Shown here in pieces: positions 26,769 through 34,630 of a DNA stretch of 64,000 nucleotides; position 1 is the first letter of the stretch; the number at the start of each line of letters is the position of its first letter. The notes beneath the pieces were generated by a model. The model made no database searches and was not told the origin of the DNA. It was given only the letters and a program-made list of their open reading frames with translations. Position numbers and translations under genes: made by a program. Source of the stretch: Streptomyces sp. ERV7 (lineage in GTDB: Bacteria > Actinomycetota > Actinomycetes > Streptomycetales > Streptomycetaceae); the NCBI RefSeq assembly GCF_001653515.1, contig NZ_LYOY01000029.1, forward strand, positions 434,001-498,000. Reading direction: 5' to 3'.

Positions 26769-28208
26769 TCACACCGCCGGGACGCAGCGGCCCTCCTCCG
26801 TCCGGTACGACCACTTCGCCCCGTCCCGCACCAGCTCCCGCACCGCCCCCACAAACCGCTCCACATGCTCGTCCGGCGTCCCCGCCCCGAAGCTGACCCG
26901 GATCGCGTTCAGGGACCGCTCACCCGGCGCCGCCTCCGGAGCCCCGCACTCCCCCTGCTCCTGCGGCGAGCCGCCGAGCAGGGTGCGCACCAGCGGGTGC
27001 GCGCAGAACAGCCCGTCCCGCACCCCGATCCCGTACTCCGCCGACAGCGCCGCCGCGAAGTGCGAGCTGTTCCAGCCGTCCACCACGAACGAGATGACGC
27101 CGACCCGGGGCGCGTCATCGCCGAACAGGGAGAGGACGCGGACCTCCGGAACCTCCGCCAGCCCCTCCCGTACCTTCGCGATCAGGTGCCTCTCCCGCTC
27201 CACCAGCCCCTCGAAGCCCGCCTCCGTCAACGCCTTGCAGGCGGACGCGATGGCGTACACCCCGATCACGTTCGGGGAGCCGGCCTCGTGCCGGGCGGCC
27301 GTGGTGTGCCACTCGACGTCCACCCCGCCGTCCACGCGCCGGGCGACCTTGCGGGAGGCGCCGCCGCCCGCGAGGTACGGCTCGGACTCCTGGAGCCAGT
27401 CCGCACGTCCCGCGAGCACGCCCGAGCCGAACGGCGCGTACAGCTTGTGCCCGGAGAAGGCGATCCAGTCGACGTCCAACTCCCGTACGGAGACGGGGTG
27501 GTGGGGCGCCAGCTGCGCCGCGTCGAGCACGATCCGCGCCCCGTGCGCGTGCGCCGCCGCCGCCAGCTCCTTCACCGGCCACAGCTCGCCCGTGACGTTG
27601 GAGGCACCGGTCACGCAGACGAGGGCGGGGCCGTTGGGGTATCCCCCGCTCGAACGAAGTCGAGAGCTCGGGGAAGGGGCGCGGTCGGCGAGCGCGCGCT
27701 CCAGCGTCGCCACCGCCTGCTGCGGCGTACGCGGCGCGTCGAGGTAGGTCACCCGCGCGTCCCGCCACGGCAGCAGCGAGGCGTGGTGCTCGGTCTCGAA
27801 GACGAAGACCTGGCAGTCGGACGGGATCACCTGGGCCAGGAGGTTCAGCGAGTCCGTCGTCGAGCGGGTGAACACGATCTGGTCACCGGGGCGGCAGTCC
27901 AGGAACTCCGCCACCGCCGCCCTGCTGTTCTCGAACAGGTCCGTGGACAGCTGCGAGAGGTAGCCCGCGCCCCGGTGCACGCTGCCGTAGTAGGGGGCGT
28001 ACGCGGCCACGTCGTCCCACACCCGCTGGAGGGCCGGGGCGCTGGCGGCGTAGTCGAGGGCCGCGTACGTCACCTCGCCGCCGGTGACCAGCGGCACGGT
28101 GACGTCCCTGCCGAGCACCGGCAGCGGCGCCGCACAGCAGGGCTCCTCGGAGGCGGAAGCGGAGGCGGAGGCGGCAGTGGAGGTGGACGTGGACGCGTAT
28201 GCGGACAT
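26769..28208 (-). CDS. Class V aminotransferase, SufS/CsdA-like cysteine desulfurase
   Basis: A 479-residue PLP enzyme likely to release sulfur from cysteine. After a low-complexity Ser/Thr/Ala N-terminus (about 30 residues) come the fold motifs LDYAASAP, ETEHHASLLPW, VLDAAQLAPHHPV, the PLP lysine in SGHKLYAPFGSG and a SufS-like cysteine in LFCAHPLV. An insert of about 14 residues (SPSSRLRSSGGYPN), encoded by a palindromic repeat at 27637-27680, precedes the core strand ALVCVTGASN. A SAM-IV riboswitch lies upstream at 28436-28555, tying expression to sulfur metabolism. ATG 28208 follows GGGAGA. Substrate not proven. Confidence 0.85.
   Translation of the reverse strand: MSAYASTSTSTAASASASASEEPCCAAPLPVLGRDVTVPLVTGGEVTYAALDYAASAPALQRVWDDVAAYAPYYGSVHRGAGYLSQLSTDLFENSRAAVAEFLDCRPGDQIVFTRSTTDSLNLLAQVIPSDCQVFVFETEHHASLLPWRDARVTYLDAPRTPQQAVATLERALADRAPSPSSRLRSSGGYPNGPALVCVTGASNVTGELWPVKELAAAAHAHGARIVLDAAQLAPHHPVSVRELDVDWIAFSGHKLYAPFGSGVLAGRADWLQESEPYLAGGGASRKVARRVDGGVDVEWHTTAARHEAGSPNVIGVYAIASACKALTEAGFEGLVERERHLIAKVREGLAEVPEVRVLSLFGDDAPRVGVISFVVDGWNSSHFAAALSAEYGIGVRDGLFCAHPLVRTLLGGSPQEQGECGAPEAAPGERSLNAIRVSFGAGTPDEHVERFVGAVRELVRDGAKWSYRTEEGRCVPAV
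27637..27680. repeat. Palindromic Streptomyces-type repeat inside a coding sequence
   Basis: CCCCCGCTCGA-acgaag-TCGAGAGCTCGGGG is an imperfect palindrome resembling elements common between streptomycete genes (from memory). Here it lies in frame within the cysteine-desulfurase-like gene and codes for a Ser/Arg-rich insert. Confidence 0.6.
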
Positions 28209-28330
28209 GGCGGTATCTCCCGGCAGGACAAGGCGAAATGACTGTGGAGCCCCACGAGACGGCGACGGAGCAACCGGCGCCGGATACACGGGGGTTGACC
28301 TCGAACACGGGCGGACGGGCCCGTGGAGGT

Positions 28331-28356
28331 GTACAGAAAGAGGGGCCGAAGGCCCT
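28331..28356 (-). terminator. Candidate riboswitch-controlled terminator
   Basis: On the minus strand AGGGCC-ttc-GGCCCCT followed by CTTTCTGT gives a G/C hairpin with a pyrimidine tail, 80 nt after the SAM-IV aptamer and 120 nt before the ATG. It could be the expression platform (inference). Confidence 0.5.
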
Positions 28357-28435
28357 ATCGCATTCGCTTGCTCACGAGACTGCTCCCTTGAGGACCAGGA
28401 CCCCAGGGACGCGCCACTCACAGAAAGAGTGCGCA

Positions 28436-28555
28436 GGGGTCCGCGCTTGCCGCAGACCTTGTTGTCTGCGGCCTGGTCTTCACCCGGGGCACCCCGCCAC
28501 GGACGGAGGGTTGCCGGACAGCGGGCCGGGGCCGTAGTCGCTGTCACTCATGACC
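28436..28555 (-). ncRNA. SAM-IV riboswitch
   Basis: The minus strand matches the S-adenosylmethionine aptamer class SAM-IV: GGTCATGAGTGACAGCG at the 5' end, then GCTGTCCGGCAACCCTCC, then GGGGTGCCCCGGGTGA and GACC closing P1 (28552-28555 with 28475-28478). A 9-bp hairpin GCCGCAGAC/GTCTGCGGC follows (28449-28472), and the downstream CGGAC pairs with GTCCG of the internal loop, the extra pseudoknot typical of this class. It lies upstream of the cysteine-desulfurase-like gene and should switch it off when SAM is high. Confidence 0.92.
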
Positions 28556-28587
28556 TTGGAAAGCATCCTGCCATACGTCCGCGTACG

Positions 28588-28624
28588 CGCAAGGCGCAGT
28601 CCGGATGCCGGACTGCGCCTTGCG
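28588..28624 (-). terminator. Terminator after trpD
   Basis: CGCAAGGCGCAGTCCGG and its exact complement form a 17-bp stem with a 3-nt loop, 25 bp past the trpD stop. It separates trpD from the SAM-IV leader. Confidence 0.85.
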
Positions 28625-28648
28625 TCACATCGTGGCCGTGAGCGGCCG

Positions 28649-29713
28649 CTAGGCGTTGCTGGCGGCCACCCAGCGCTCCAGGGCCCGTCTCGCCGACCCG
28701 GAGTCCACCGACTCGGCCGCCCGGGCGATCGCGGCCCGGATCTGATCCACCAGGCTCCCCTCGCCCCGCTCCAGCGCGACGAGCGCCGCCGCCGCGTTGA
28801 GCAGCACCGCGTCCCGCACCGGCCCGGTCTCGCCGGCCAGCAGCCGCCGGGCGACGTCCGCGTTGTACGAGGCGTCCGCGCCGCGCAGCGCCTCGACGGG
28901 CACCAGGTCGATGCCCACGTCCCTGGGGTCGAACGCCTCCTCGCGCACGGCCCCGTCCCGTACCACCCAGACCCGGGAGGTAGCGGTCGTGGTCAGCTCG
29001 TCCATGCCGTCGTCGCCGCGGAACACCAGCGCGGAGGAGCCGCGCTCGGCGAGCACTCCGGCGACGATCGGCGCCATCCGCGCGTCCGCGACACCGGTGG
29101 CCTGGGCCTTGACCCGGGCCGGGTTGGTGAGCGGGCCGAGGAAGTTGAAGGTGGTGCGGATGCCGAGCTCGCGGCGGGCGGCGGCCACGTACCGCAGGGC
29201 GGGGTGGAACTTCACCGCGAAGCAGAAGGTGATGCCCGCCTCCTCGGCGACCTGGACCACCTGCCGGGGCGTGAGGTCCAGGTTGACGCCGAGCTTCTCC
29301 AGGACGTCGGAGGCGCCGCTGGCCGAGGACGCGGCCCGGTTGCCGTGCTTGACGACCTTGGCGCCGGTGCCCGCCACCACGATCGAGGACATGGTGGAGA
29401 TGTTGACGGTCTTGGCGCCGTCGCCACCGGTGCCGACGATGTCGACGGTCCGGCCGGGCACCTCGATCAGATTGGCGTGCTCGTACATCGCACGGACCAT
29501 GCCGGTGATCTCGGTGACGGTCTCGCCCTTGGCCCGCAGGGCCACCGCGAACCCGGCGATCTGCGCGTCGGTCGCCTCGCCGCGCATGATCGAGTCCATC
29601 GCCCAGGCGGTCGCCTCGGCGCTCTGGTCGGTGCCGTTCAGCAGTGCGTCCAGTACGCCCGGCCAGGAGTAGGCCGCCACGCTGTCGCCGCCAACCGGGG
29701 TCACAACGTTCAT
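28649..29713 (-). CDS. trpD: Anthranilate phosphoribosyltransferase
   Basis: Adds phosphoribose from PRPP to anthranilate in tryptophan synthesis. The 354-residue product has [18 protein letters not shown], the PRPP site, and [18 protein letters not shown], both diagnostic. ATG 29713 has CAGGAG upstream. It stands alone, not in a trp operon, between two hairpin terminators and next to the bc1 genes, as in other streptomycetes. Streptomyces can carry more than one trpD, so redundancy is possible. Confidence 0.96.
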   Translation of the reverse strand: MNVVTPVGGDSVAAYSWPGVLDALLNGTDQSAEATAWAMDSIMRGEATDAQIAGFAVALRAKGETVTEITGMVRAMYEHANLIEVPGRTVDIVGTGGDGAKTVNISTMSSIVVAGTGAKVVKHGNRAASSASGASDVLEKLGVNLDLTPRQVVQVAEEAGITFCFAVKFHPALRYVAAARRELGIRTTFNFLGPLTNPARVKAQATGVADARMAPIVAGVLAERGSSALVFRGDDGMDELTTTATSRVWVVRDGAVREEAFDPRDVGIDLVPVEALRGADASYNADVARRLLAGETGPVRDAVLLNAAAALVALERGEGSLVDQIRAAIARAAESVDSGSARRALERWVAASNA

Positions 29714-29781
29714 GGTCCGCTCCTGGGTCCATCGACGGATATGGGGAATGGGAACACCCTATCCAGCCCGGGGGACAGCGA

Positions 29782-29812
29782 AGGGCCCCGTCCATCGCGT
29801 GGACGGGGCCCT
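29782..29812 (-). terminator. Terminator after qcrB
   Basis: AGGGCCCCGTCCA and TGGACGGGGCCCT form a perfect 13-bp stem with a 5-nt loop, 38 bp past the qcrB stop and ahead of trpD. Confidence 0.85.
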
Positions 29813-29849
29813 GTGCTGTGTGGCGTACAGCGTTGACGCTAAGAGGGGA

Positions 29850-31478
29850 TCAGTGGTGGCCGTGGCCGCTGGTGATCTCCTCGAACTCCTCGGCGGTCGG
29901 CTTGGCGATCTGGCTCTGCTCGCCGAAGTAACCCTTGTGGAGCTTGACGCGCAGCTTCTCCATGGCGGAGACCTTGCGCTTCACACCGTTCTCGTCGACG
30001 GCCGCCGGCAGCTCGGCCGGGCGGGTCTGCTCGTGCGCGGTGAGCTTGTACAGCTGACCGGCGTCGAGCGGCTCGTGGACCTCGATGAACTCACCGTGCG
30101 GCAGCCGCTTGATGATGCCGGTCTCGCGACCGTGCAGCACCTTCTCGGCGTCCCGGCGCTGGAGGCCCAGGCAGATCCGCTTGGTGACGATGAACGCGAG
30201 GACCGGGCCGGCGAAGAACGCGATCCGGACGAACCAGGTGATGGCGTTCAGCGACAGGTGGAAGTTGGTCGCCCACAGGTCGTTGCCACCACCGATGAGC
30301 ATCACCATGTACGCGGTCACCCACGCCACACCGATACCGGTGCGGACGGGAGCGTTGCGCGGACGGTCGGCGATGTGGTGCTCGCGGGTGTCCTTGGTGA
30401 TCCAGGCCTCGATGAACGGGTAGGCCGCGATCGCGAAGAGCACCAGCGGGAAGATCACCAGCGGGATGAACACACCGAGGACCAGCGTGTGGCCCCAGGC
30501 GTTGATCTCCCAGCCCGGCATCACTCGGATCAGGCCTTCGGCAAAGCCCATGTACCAGTCGGGCTGGGCGCCGGTCGACACCTGGTCCGGGCGGTACGGG
30601 CCGATCTCCCAGATCGGGTTGATCGAGGCGATCGCCGCGATGATCGCGATGACACCGAACACCAGGAAGAAGAAGCCACCGGCCTTGGCCGTGTAGACGG
30701 GCAGCAGCGGCGCGCCCACGACGTTCTTGTTGGTGCGGCCGGGGCCCGCGAACTGGGTGTGCTTGTGGTAGAAGACCAGGATCAGGTGAGTGATCATCAG
30801 GCCGAGCATGATGCCGGGCAGCAGCAGGATGTGGACCGAGTAGAACCGGGCCACGAAGTCGCCGCCGGGGAACTCGCCGCCGTAGATGAAGAACGACAGG
30901 TACGTGCCGATGACCGGCACGCCCAGGATGGCGCCCTCCATGAACCGGACGCCGGTGCCCGAGAGCAGGTCGTCCGGGAGCGAGTAGCCGGTGAAGCCGG
31001 TGAACATGCCGCAGAAGAACAGCAGGAAGCCGAAGAGCCAGTTGACCTCGCGCGGCTTGCGGAACGCGCCCGTGAAGAAGACGCGCATCATGTGCACGAA
31101 CATGCCGGCGAGGAAGATCAGCGCCGCCCAGTGGTGGATCTGCCGGATCAGCAGACCACCGCGCACATCGAAGCTGATGTGCATGGTCGAGTTGAACGCC
31201 TCGGACATCTGCACGCCCTGGAGCGGAACGTAGGAGCCGTCGTAGACGACCTCGTTCATGCTCGGGTGGAAGAACAGCGTCAGATACACACCCGTGAGGA
31301 TGATGATGATGAAGCTGTACATGCAGATCTCGCCGAGCATGAAGGACCAGTGGTCCGGGAAGATCTTGCGCATGTTGGTCTTGGCCAGGGTGTAGATCCC
31401 CAGCCGACCGTCGGCCCAGTCGGCGAACTTCTCGCCGTTCCCGGCCTCGCGGCGTTCGTCAGTCGTGGTGGTGCTCAT
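29850..31478 (-). CDS. qcrB: Cytochrome bc1 complex cytochrome b subunit
   Basis: The 542-residue membrane core of the menaquinol:cytochrome c oxidoreductase. Eight or nine membrane segments; heme-ligand histidines lie in IRQIHHWAALIF and in the segment RFYSVHILLLPG...ITHLIL. It has the Qo-site variant PDWYMG (PEWY family). The extended C-terminus beyond 430 is typical of actinobacteria. Its ATG overlaps the qcrA stop by 4 nt (ATGA at 31475), and it is the last gene of the ctaE-qcrCAB unit. Start ATG 31478 is certain. Confidence 0.97.
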   Translation of the reverse strand: MSTTTTDERREAGNGEKFADWADGRLGIYTLAKTNMRKIFPDHWSFMLGEICMYSFIIIILTGVYLTLFFHPSMNEVVYDGSYVPLQGVQMSEAFNSTMHISFDVRGGLLIRQIHHWAALIFLAGMFVHMMRVFFTGAFRKPREVNWLFGFLLFFCGMFTGFTGYSLPDDLLSGTGVRFMEGAILGVPVIGTYLSFFIYGGEFPGGDFVARFYSVHILLLPGIMLGLMITHLILVFYHKHTQFAGPGRTNKNVVGAPLLPVYTAKAGGFFFLVFGVIAIIAAIASINPIWEIGPYRPDQVSTGAQPDWYMGFAEGLIRVMPGWEINAWGHTLVLGVFIPLVIFPLVLFAIAAYPFIEAWITKDTREHHIADRPRNAPVRTGIGVAWVTAYMVMLIGGGNDLWATNFHLSLNAITWFVRIAFFAGPVLAFIVTKRICLGLQRRDAEKVLHGRETGIIKRLPHGEFIEVHEPLDAGQLYKLTAHEQTRPAELPAAVDENGVKRKVSAMEKLRVKLHKGYFGEQSQIAKPTAEEFEEITSGHGHH

Positions 31479-32524
31479 CCGCGCTCCCAGAAGGCAGGAC
31501 CGACGGGCTCTTCGAAGTCGCCGAGCGCTTCGAGGTAACCCTCGCTGTTCACGCCGATGCGCAGCTGCGGCAGAGCGTGACCGGCCGGGCCGAAGATGAC
31601 GCGGGCCCCGTCGGAGAGGTCGAAGGTGGACTGGTGGCACGGGCAGAGCACGTGGTGGGTCTGCTGCTCGTACAGGCTGATCGGGCAACCGACGTGGGTG
31701 CAGATCTTCGAGAACGCCACGATGCCCTGGTGCGACCACTCCAGCTCGCGCTTGTCCTTGATGTTCTCCGGCTGCAGCCGGACGATCATCAGGGCCGCCT
31801 TGGCGATCTGGGTCTGGAAGTCGTGCTGGTCCTCCTCCAGGCCCTCGGGCTTGGCGAAGGTCAGCGAGCCGACCGCGACGTCCTCGGGACGCAGCGGCTC
31901 GTTGGTGTTCATGTTGATGAGGGCCTTGCCCTTGGCCCACATCGTCTTGCGCAGCTTGTCCTCGGGCAGGGTGCCCAGGTCGCGCAGGAGCACCACACCG
32001 GCGAGCGGCACCATGGCCAGCGCGCCGTACATGGTGTTGCGGATGAGCTTGCGGCGGCCGAAGCCGGACTCGCGGACGCCGTCCGCCCAGTCCTGCATGA
32101 CCTTCTCGCGGACCTCCGGCGGAGCGGCGATCTCGTGACGCTCGTCCGACATCTCCTCGTCGGACATCAGCGTGCGGGCCCAGTGGACCGCGCCGGCGCC
32201 GATGCAGAACAGCGCGACGCCCAGGGTCAGACCCAGGGAGAAGTTCAGCGCGCTGACGTGCCCGAACGGGAAGATGTAGACGATCTTGTCGATCGGGAAG
32301 ATCACGAAGGACGCGATGAAGGCGACCGTCGCGACCATCGAGAGCATGAAGAGACCGGCGACCACGCGCTCGGAGCGCCTGGCGGCCGCCTCGTCGATGT
32401 CCTGGACGCGCGGGTGGTGGGGCGGCAGCCCCGGGTCCGCGAACGGGTCGCGGGCACGCTCTACCGAGCCGTGCTCGGGGTCCTGCTCGCTGGGCAGGTT
32501 CTCGGAATTGTCTTGGCTACTCAT
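31475..32524 (-). CDS. qcrA: Cytochrome bc1 complex Rieske iron-sulfur subunit
   Basis: A 349-residue Rieske protein that passes electrons from menaquinol to the cytochrome c subunit. Three membrane segments are visible; a twin-arginine-like RRKLIRNT precedes the third, matching the actinobacterial Rieske in which Sec and Tat cooperate (literature). The 2Fe-2S ligands are in CTHVGC and CPCHQS. Translation is coupled to qcrC and qcrB through ATGA overlaps on both sides. Confidence 0.97.
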   Translation of the reverse strand: MSSQDNSENLPSEQDPEHGSVERARDPFADPGLPPHHPRVQDIDEAAARRSERVVAGLFMLSMVATVAFIASFVIFPIDKIVYIFPFGHVSALNFSLGLTLGVALFCIGAGAVHWARTLMSDEEMSDERHEIAAPPEVREKVMQDWADGVRESGFGRRKLIRNTMYGALAMVPLAGVVLLRDLGTLPEDKLRKTMWAKGKALINMNTNEPLRPEDVAVGSLTFAKPEGLEEDQHDFQTQIAKAALMIVRLQPENIKDKRELEWSHQGIVAFSKICTHVGCPISLYEQQTHHVLCPCHQSTFDLSDGARVIFGPAGHALPQLRIGVNSEGYLEALGDFEEPVGPAFWERG

Positions 32525-33330
32525 GACTTCTTGGCCTTAGCGGAGTGGGCCGCGATCCAGATGGCGACTGCGATGAGGGCACCGAGGCCGAAGATCCACG
32601 CGAACAGACCCTCACTGACGGGACCGAGGCCCCCCAGCGACAGGCCACCGGGGCTCGCCGTCTTCTCACTGTTCACGGCGTCCAGGTACGCGATGATGTC
32701 CTGCTTCTGCTTCTGCGGCATCGTCGTGTCGGGGAAGGACGGCATGTTCTGCGGGCCGGTCTGCATGGCCTCGTAGATGTGCTTCGGGTCCACGCCCTCA
32801 AGGGTCGGGGCGTACTTGCCGTGCGTCAGCGCACCGCCCTTGCCGGAGAAGTTGTGGCACTGGGCGCAGTTGGTGCGGAACAGCTCGCCACCCTTGGCGA
32901 TGTCCGCGCCGTCCGGGCTGTACTGCTTCTGGGTCGGCTTGATCGGGCCGGCGCCGAGGGAGGCGACGTACGCGGCGAGCTGGTCGATCTCGGCCTGCGA
33001 GTAGATGACCTTCTTCTTCGGCACCTGGGCGCCGGGCTGCTGCGCCGGCATCCGGCCGGTGCCGACCTGGAAGTCCACGGCGGCGGAGCCTACGCCGACC
33101 AGGGACGGGCCGTCAGAGGTTCCCTGACCGCCGGTTCCGTGGCAGCTGGCGCAGCCGACGGAGTAGAGCTTCTTGCCCTCGTCGATGGCGAGGGACTGGG
33201 CGGTTTCGTCGGCCTTCGCCTTGTCCGCGGGCGCGAACGCGGCGTACAGCCCCCCGGTGGCCGCCAGCGCGAGGAGTAGGACGACGAGCGCCGCCAGCGG
33301 ATGGCGTCGTCGTGCGGAGAGCTTTTTCAC
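32521..33330 (-). CDS. qcrC: Cytochrome bc1 complex diheme cytochrome c subunit
   Basis: A 269-residue membrane-anchored diheme cytochrome c that replaces soluble cytochrome c in actinobacterial respiration. There is an N-terminal signal or anchor, two heme motifs (CASCH and CAQCH) with distal Met candidates (GRMPAQQ and NMPSFPD), and a C-terminal membrane helix. GTG 33330 starts it, 63 bp after the ctaE stop. It overlaps qcrA by ATGA. Confidence 0.96.
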   Translation of the reverse strand: MKKLSARRRHPLAALVVLLLALAATGGLYAAFAPADKAKADETAQSLAIDEGKKLYSVGCASCHGTGGQGTSDGPSLVGVGSAAVDFQVGTGRMPAQQPGAQVPKKKVIYSQAEIDQLAAYVASLGAGPIKPTQKQYSPDGADIAKGGELFRTNCAQCHNFSGKGGALTHGKYAPTLEGVDPKHIYEAMQTGPQNMPSFPDTTMPQKQKQDIIAYLDAVNSEKTASPGGLSLGGLGPVSEGLFAWIFGLGALIAVAIWIAAHSAKAKKS

Positions 33331-33393
33331 GGATTACCCCGGTGTCAGGATCTTCTGCGTCGATGCGGGATGGTGTCGGGTCTGCGTGCCCGA

Positions 33394-34014
33394 TTACTTG
33401 ATCAGGTAGATCGTGGCGAAGAGGCCGATCCAGACGACATCGACGAAGTGCCAGTAGTAGGACACGACGATGGCGGCGGTCGCCTGCTCGTGGGTGAACC
33501 TTCTGGCCGCGTAGGTCCTGCCGAGGACCAGCAGGAAGGCGATCAGACCGCCCGTCACATGCAGACCGTGGAAGCCGGTGGTCAGGTAGAACACCGAGCC
33601 GTACGGGTCGGAGGACAGCGAGAGGCCGTCCTTCTTCACCAGCTCGGTGTACTCGAAGACCTGGCCTCCGATGAAGATCGCACCCATCACGAACGTGATC
33701 GTGAACCAGGTGCGCAGCTTCTTCACGTCGCCCCGCTCGGCGGCGAAGACGCCGAGCTGGCACGTGAGGGAGGAGAGCACCAGGATCGTGGTGTTCGTCG
33801 CCGAGAACGGAAGGTTCAGCGAGGACGCCATTTCCTTCCAGTGCTCGGCACCCGTCACCGATCGCAGGGTGAAGTACATCGCGAAGAGGGCCGCGAAGAA
33901 CATCAGCTCGGAACTCAGCCAGATGATGGTTCCGACGCTGGTGAGGTTCGGCCGATTGACCGACGGGTGCGCGTGCCCGGTTTCTACTGTCGTTGCTGTC
34001 GCCACGACCGACAT
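33394..34014 (-). CDS. ctaE: Cytochrome c oxidase subunit III
   Basis: A 206-residue membrane subunit of the aa3 oxidase with five hydrophobic segments. It includes the family stretches [30 protein letters not shown] and [12 protein letters not shown]. It leads the ctaE-qcrCAB unit. ATG 34014 lies inside a 21-bp perfect dyad (34005-34025), and no purine-rich ribosome site precedes it, so initiation may be unusual. Confidence 0.96.
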   Translation of the reverse strand: MSVVATATTVETGHAHPSVNRPNLTSVGTIIWLSSELMFFAALFAMYFTLRSVTGAEHWKEMASSLNLPFSATNTTILVLSSLTCQLGVFAAERGDVKKLRTWFTITFVMGAIFIGGQVFEYTELVKKDGLSLSSDPYGSVFYLTTGFHGLHVTGGLIAFLLVLGRTYAARRFTHEQATAAIVVSYYWHFVDVVWIGLFATIYLIK

Positions 34015-34025
34015 TATGTCGGTCG
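34005..34025. promoter_or_regulatory. Perfect dyad across the ctaE start codon
   Basis: CGACCGACAT-t-ATGTCGGTCG is perfectly symmetric, and the ctaE ATG forms part of one arm. In RNA it could pair around the start codon; in DNA it could be an operator. Function is inferred. Confidence 0.5.
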
Positions 34026-34118
34026 CTTATCTCGCGCTCACTCCGGGGGGTGCCGTTCGGTGTGTCCGCACCCCGTGTCCTGCCCGAACGGCCCATCCGG
34101 GCGCTCGTCGAACCGGTG

Positions 34119-34145
34119 TTGACACGGTGTCGGACGGAGTAGCAT
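34119..34145 (+). promoter_or_regulatory. Candidate promoter of the orphan receiver gene
   Basis: TTGACA (34119-34124) and TAGCAT (34140-34145) are separated by 15 bp, ending about 48 bp before the ATG at 34193. The -35 box is perfect but the spacing is short. Confidence 0.4.
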
Positions 34146-34192
34146 CCGCGCATCGGCTCCCGAGCCCGTACCGCCGTCGAATCGGAGGAACA

Positions 34193-34609
34193 ATGCAGTC
34201 GAGCGCCACCGTACTTGTCTACAGCGACGACGCGAACACCCGTGAGCAGGTGCGGCTCGCCGCCGGGCGCAGGCCCGCCTCCGACGTTCCCCCGGTGACC
34301 TTCCTGGAGTGCGCCACGCCGCACGCCGTCCTCAAGGAGCTGGACCGCGGCGGCATCGACGTGTGCGTCCTGGACGGCGAGGCCGTCCCGGCCGGCGGCA
34401 TGGGCATCTGCCGGCAGATCAAGGACGAGATCTTCCAGTGCCCGCCGGTGCTGCTGCTCATCGGGCGCCCCCAGGACGCCTGGCTGGCCACCTGGAGCCG
34501 TGCGGACGCCGCGGTGACCCTCCCCGTCGAGCCGGTCGAGTTCGCGGCCGCACTGGCCGCCCTGATCCGTTCCCGCCGCTCCGACGGCGCCCTGGCCGCC
34601 AAGGCCTGA
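34193..34609 (+). CDS. Orphan receiver-like protein without output domain
   Basis: A 138-residue CheY-like protein. The acidic pair lies in VYSDDAN and a possible acceptor Asp in VCVLDGEAVP, but the usual Ser/Thr (LLLIGRP) and the Lys of the KP motif (TLPVEP) are not conserved, so phosphotransfer may be lost. There is no DNA-binding domain. ATG 34193 has a strong GGAGG. It is embedded on the opposite strand inside the respiratory cluster, between ctaE and the L,D-transpeptidase, a placement conserved in streptomycetes as I recall. Confidence 0.87.
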   Translation: MQSSATVLVYSDDANTREQVRLAAGRRPASDVPPVTFLECATPHAVLKELDRGGIDVCVLDGEAVPAGGMGICRQIKDEIFQCPPVLLLIGRPQDAWLATWSRADAAVTLPVEPVEFAAALAALIRSRRSDGALAAKA

Positions 34610-34630
34610 TCCCGAGCCCCCCACGGGGTC

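Noticed and set aside
28209..28435. Coding extension of the desulfurase-like gene upstream of 28208
   Set aside because: The frame stays open but runs through the riboswitch and terminator; there is no ribosome site until just before 28208.
29714..29781. Trp attenuator before trpD
   Set aside because: No leader peptide with Trp codons or alternative hairpins is present; the only hairpin is the qcrB terminator.
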